From assembly GCA_029565675.1 (NCBI GenBank), contig JAKQNP010000051.1:1-64000 (forward strand): a stretch of 64,000 nt of DNA. Direction: 5' to 3'. A program made the position numbers and the translations under genes. The DNA comes from a bacterium. GTDB lineage: Bacteria > Zhuqueibacterota > Zhuqueibacteria > Residuimicrobiales > Oceaniaggregativiventaceae. The notes under the pieces are model-generated. The model made no database searches. It saw only the letters and a list, made by a program, of their open reading frames with translations, and was not told the origin of the DNA. How positions within the stretch are numbered: position 1 is the stretch's first letter; every line of letters starts with the position of its first letter. Of this stretch, positions 63,449 through 64,000 are shown in pieces.

Positions 63449-63794
63449 TGCTGCACTCCTGATTGCCACTTTCAATCACTATTCCGATAGGGTGGTGTCT
63501 CAACGAGGGACACCATTGAACTAAATATAGTTTTTGCCGCTTTTAAGTCAAGACATTAATGTTGTTTCTGCTCGAAAGATGCATCACAGTCGATTGACAG
63601 TTACTCAATTTCGATTTGCTTTTCGTGTCCTGATTGGCTATTTTGCGGCCAGACTGCTCACAACGCCTCAGCCTGCTTGGTTTAGTAGATCAGAACCGAT
63701 GGATGTTCAGCGCCCGAGACAGGTCCAAATCGTTCAGCCAGCGAAATCAGATGGCATTAACTCCTTTGACGGCTTTTAGAGAAGGCAAAAAAAC
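63449..63794. promoter_or_regulatory. Divergent intergenic region with inverted repeat
   Basis: 346 bp separate two divergently transcribed genes. TGGTGTC (63493-63499) and GACACCA (63509-63515) form a 7-bp inverted repeat that could be an operator. TTGACA at 63594-63599 lacks a clear -10 box. No gene is seen. Confidence 0.35.
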
Positions 63795-64000
63795 ATGAGA
63801 AGACAGAGTCTCGTCGCCCCCGGTTGGTGGGACTATACAACCATTGATGATGCGCTGGTGGCTGATGCAGCCAGATTGAGCGCAAAAGACATCGAACAAC
63901 TCAGTCGACCTGGCTTCAAGGTCCTGATGTACGACACCATAGAGGAATTTTATCTGGCTGAAGCACTCGAGTACATCGAAGCATGGAAGCAATCCACGCC
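63795..64000 (+). CDS. Glucosamine-6-phosphate isomerase-like protein, N-terminal part
   Basis: The gene runs off the window; 68 codons are visible. It opens '[20 protein letters not shown]' and continues with '[20 protein letters not shown]' and '[11 protein letters not shown]', as in NagB-like (glucosamine-6-phosphate isomerase/deaminase) proteins of FCB bacteria. A weak ribosome site GAAGG precedes the ATG. Role in amino-sugar use would fit the glycan enzymes to the left but cannot be tested from this fragment. Confidence 0.65.
   Translation, partial: MRRQSLVAPGWWDYTTIDDALVADAARLSAKDIEQLSRPGFKVLMYDTIEEFYLAEALEYIEAWKQST

Noticed and set aside
1-64000. tRNA or rRNA genes, prophage, integrase
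   Set aside because: No cloverleaf, rRNA core sequence, integrase or phage structural gene was seen in the gaps or frames.

Overview
The window looks like chromosome from an uncultivated Gram-negative bacterium of the FCB superphylum, most like candidate phylum KSB1 or Calditrichota. This is an inference from gene content; no rRNA or tRNA gene is present to test it. The basis is: four large secreted proteins, three of them with C-terminal 'NxPNPFN...' FlgD-Ig/Por-type sorting tails and the second subtilase with a variant tail; an outer-membrane beta-barrel next to a LolA-like protein; DUF2961, URO-D-family and PQQ-propeller genes; and Shine-Dalgarno-led genes with sigma70-type promoters. No type IX secretion machinery lies in the window.

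Layout, plus strand (0-33.1 kb). The left edge carries the decayed 3' part of an IS200/RAYT-type transposase, followed by an array of short palindromes (REP-like) that includes a 106-bp tandem repeat. Next come two subtilases flanking a 1089-residue surface protein. After these is a run of housekeeping genes: a coiled-coil protein, a CapA-like protein, a DUF2851 protein, RsmI, a CDP-alcohol phosphatidyltransferase, PanD, inositol-1-phosphate synthase, a MATE exporter, thymidylate kinase, an S41 protease, pyruvate phosphate dikinase, a HAD phosphatase, an ALDH7-type dehydrogenase with a possibly structured leader, and a beta-CASP metallo-hydrolase. The block ends with a tightly coupled cluster: outer-membrane beta-barrel, ABC ATPase, two FtsX-like permeases and a LolA-like protein.

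Layout, minus strand (33.2-63.4 kb). A six-gene catabolic cluster (beta-lactamase-fold hydrolase, URO-D-type methyltransferase, 2-hydroxyacid dehydrogenase, ABM monooxygenase, Fe-alcohol dehydrogenase, DUF2961) lies at 33.2-39.2 kb. It is followed by a BaiN-like flavoprotein with a coupled remnant of a transporter, a cupin, a second URO-D protein, a secreted alpha/beta-hydrolase and a GH36-like enzyme. Then comes a PAP2 phosphatase and a complete six-subunit complex related to energy-converting hydrogenase (48.7-56.1 kb). This complex is headed by a HTH-EIIA regulator and followed upstream by a CPA2 antiporter that itself carries an EIIA domain. The right end holds a PH-domain membrane protein, a histidine-kinase remnant, a parallel beta-helix protein, a PQQ-propeller lipoprotein, and the start of a plus-strand glucosamine-6-phosphate isomerase-like gene.

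The most notable items are as follows. (1) The hydrogenase-like complex has a large subunit that lacks the Ni-binding cysteine pairs, and it sits with two EIIA-domain proteins. (2) A 31-bp hairpin repeat occurs four times, each time directly upstream of a minus-strand start codon, including inside the complex operon. (3) The REP-like array lies beside the transposase remnant. (4) Two mRNA leaders (upstream of 4945 and 25013) show unusual sequence features.
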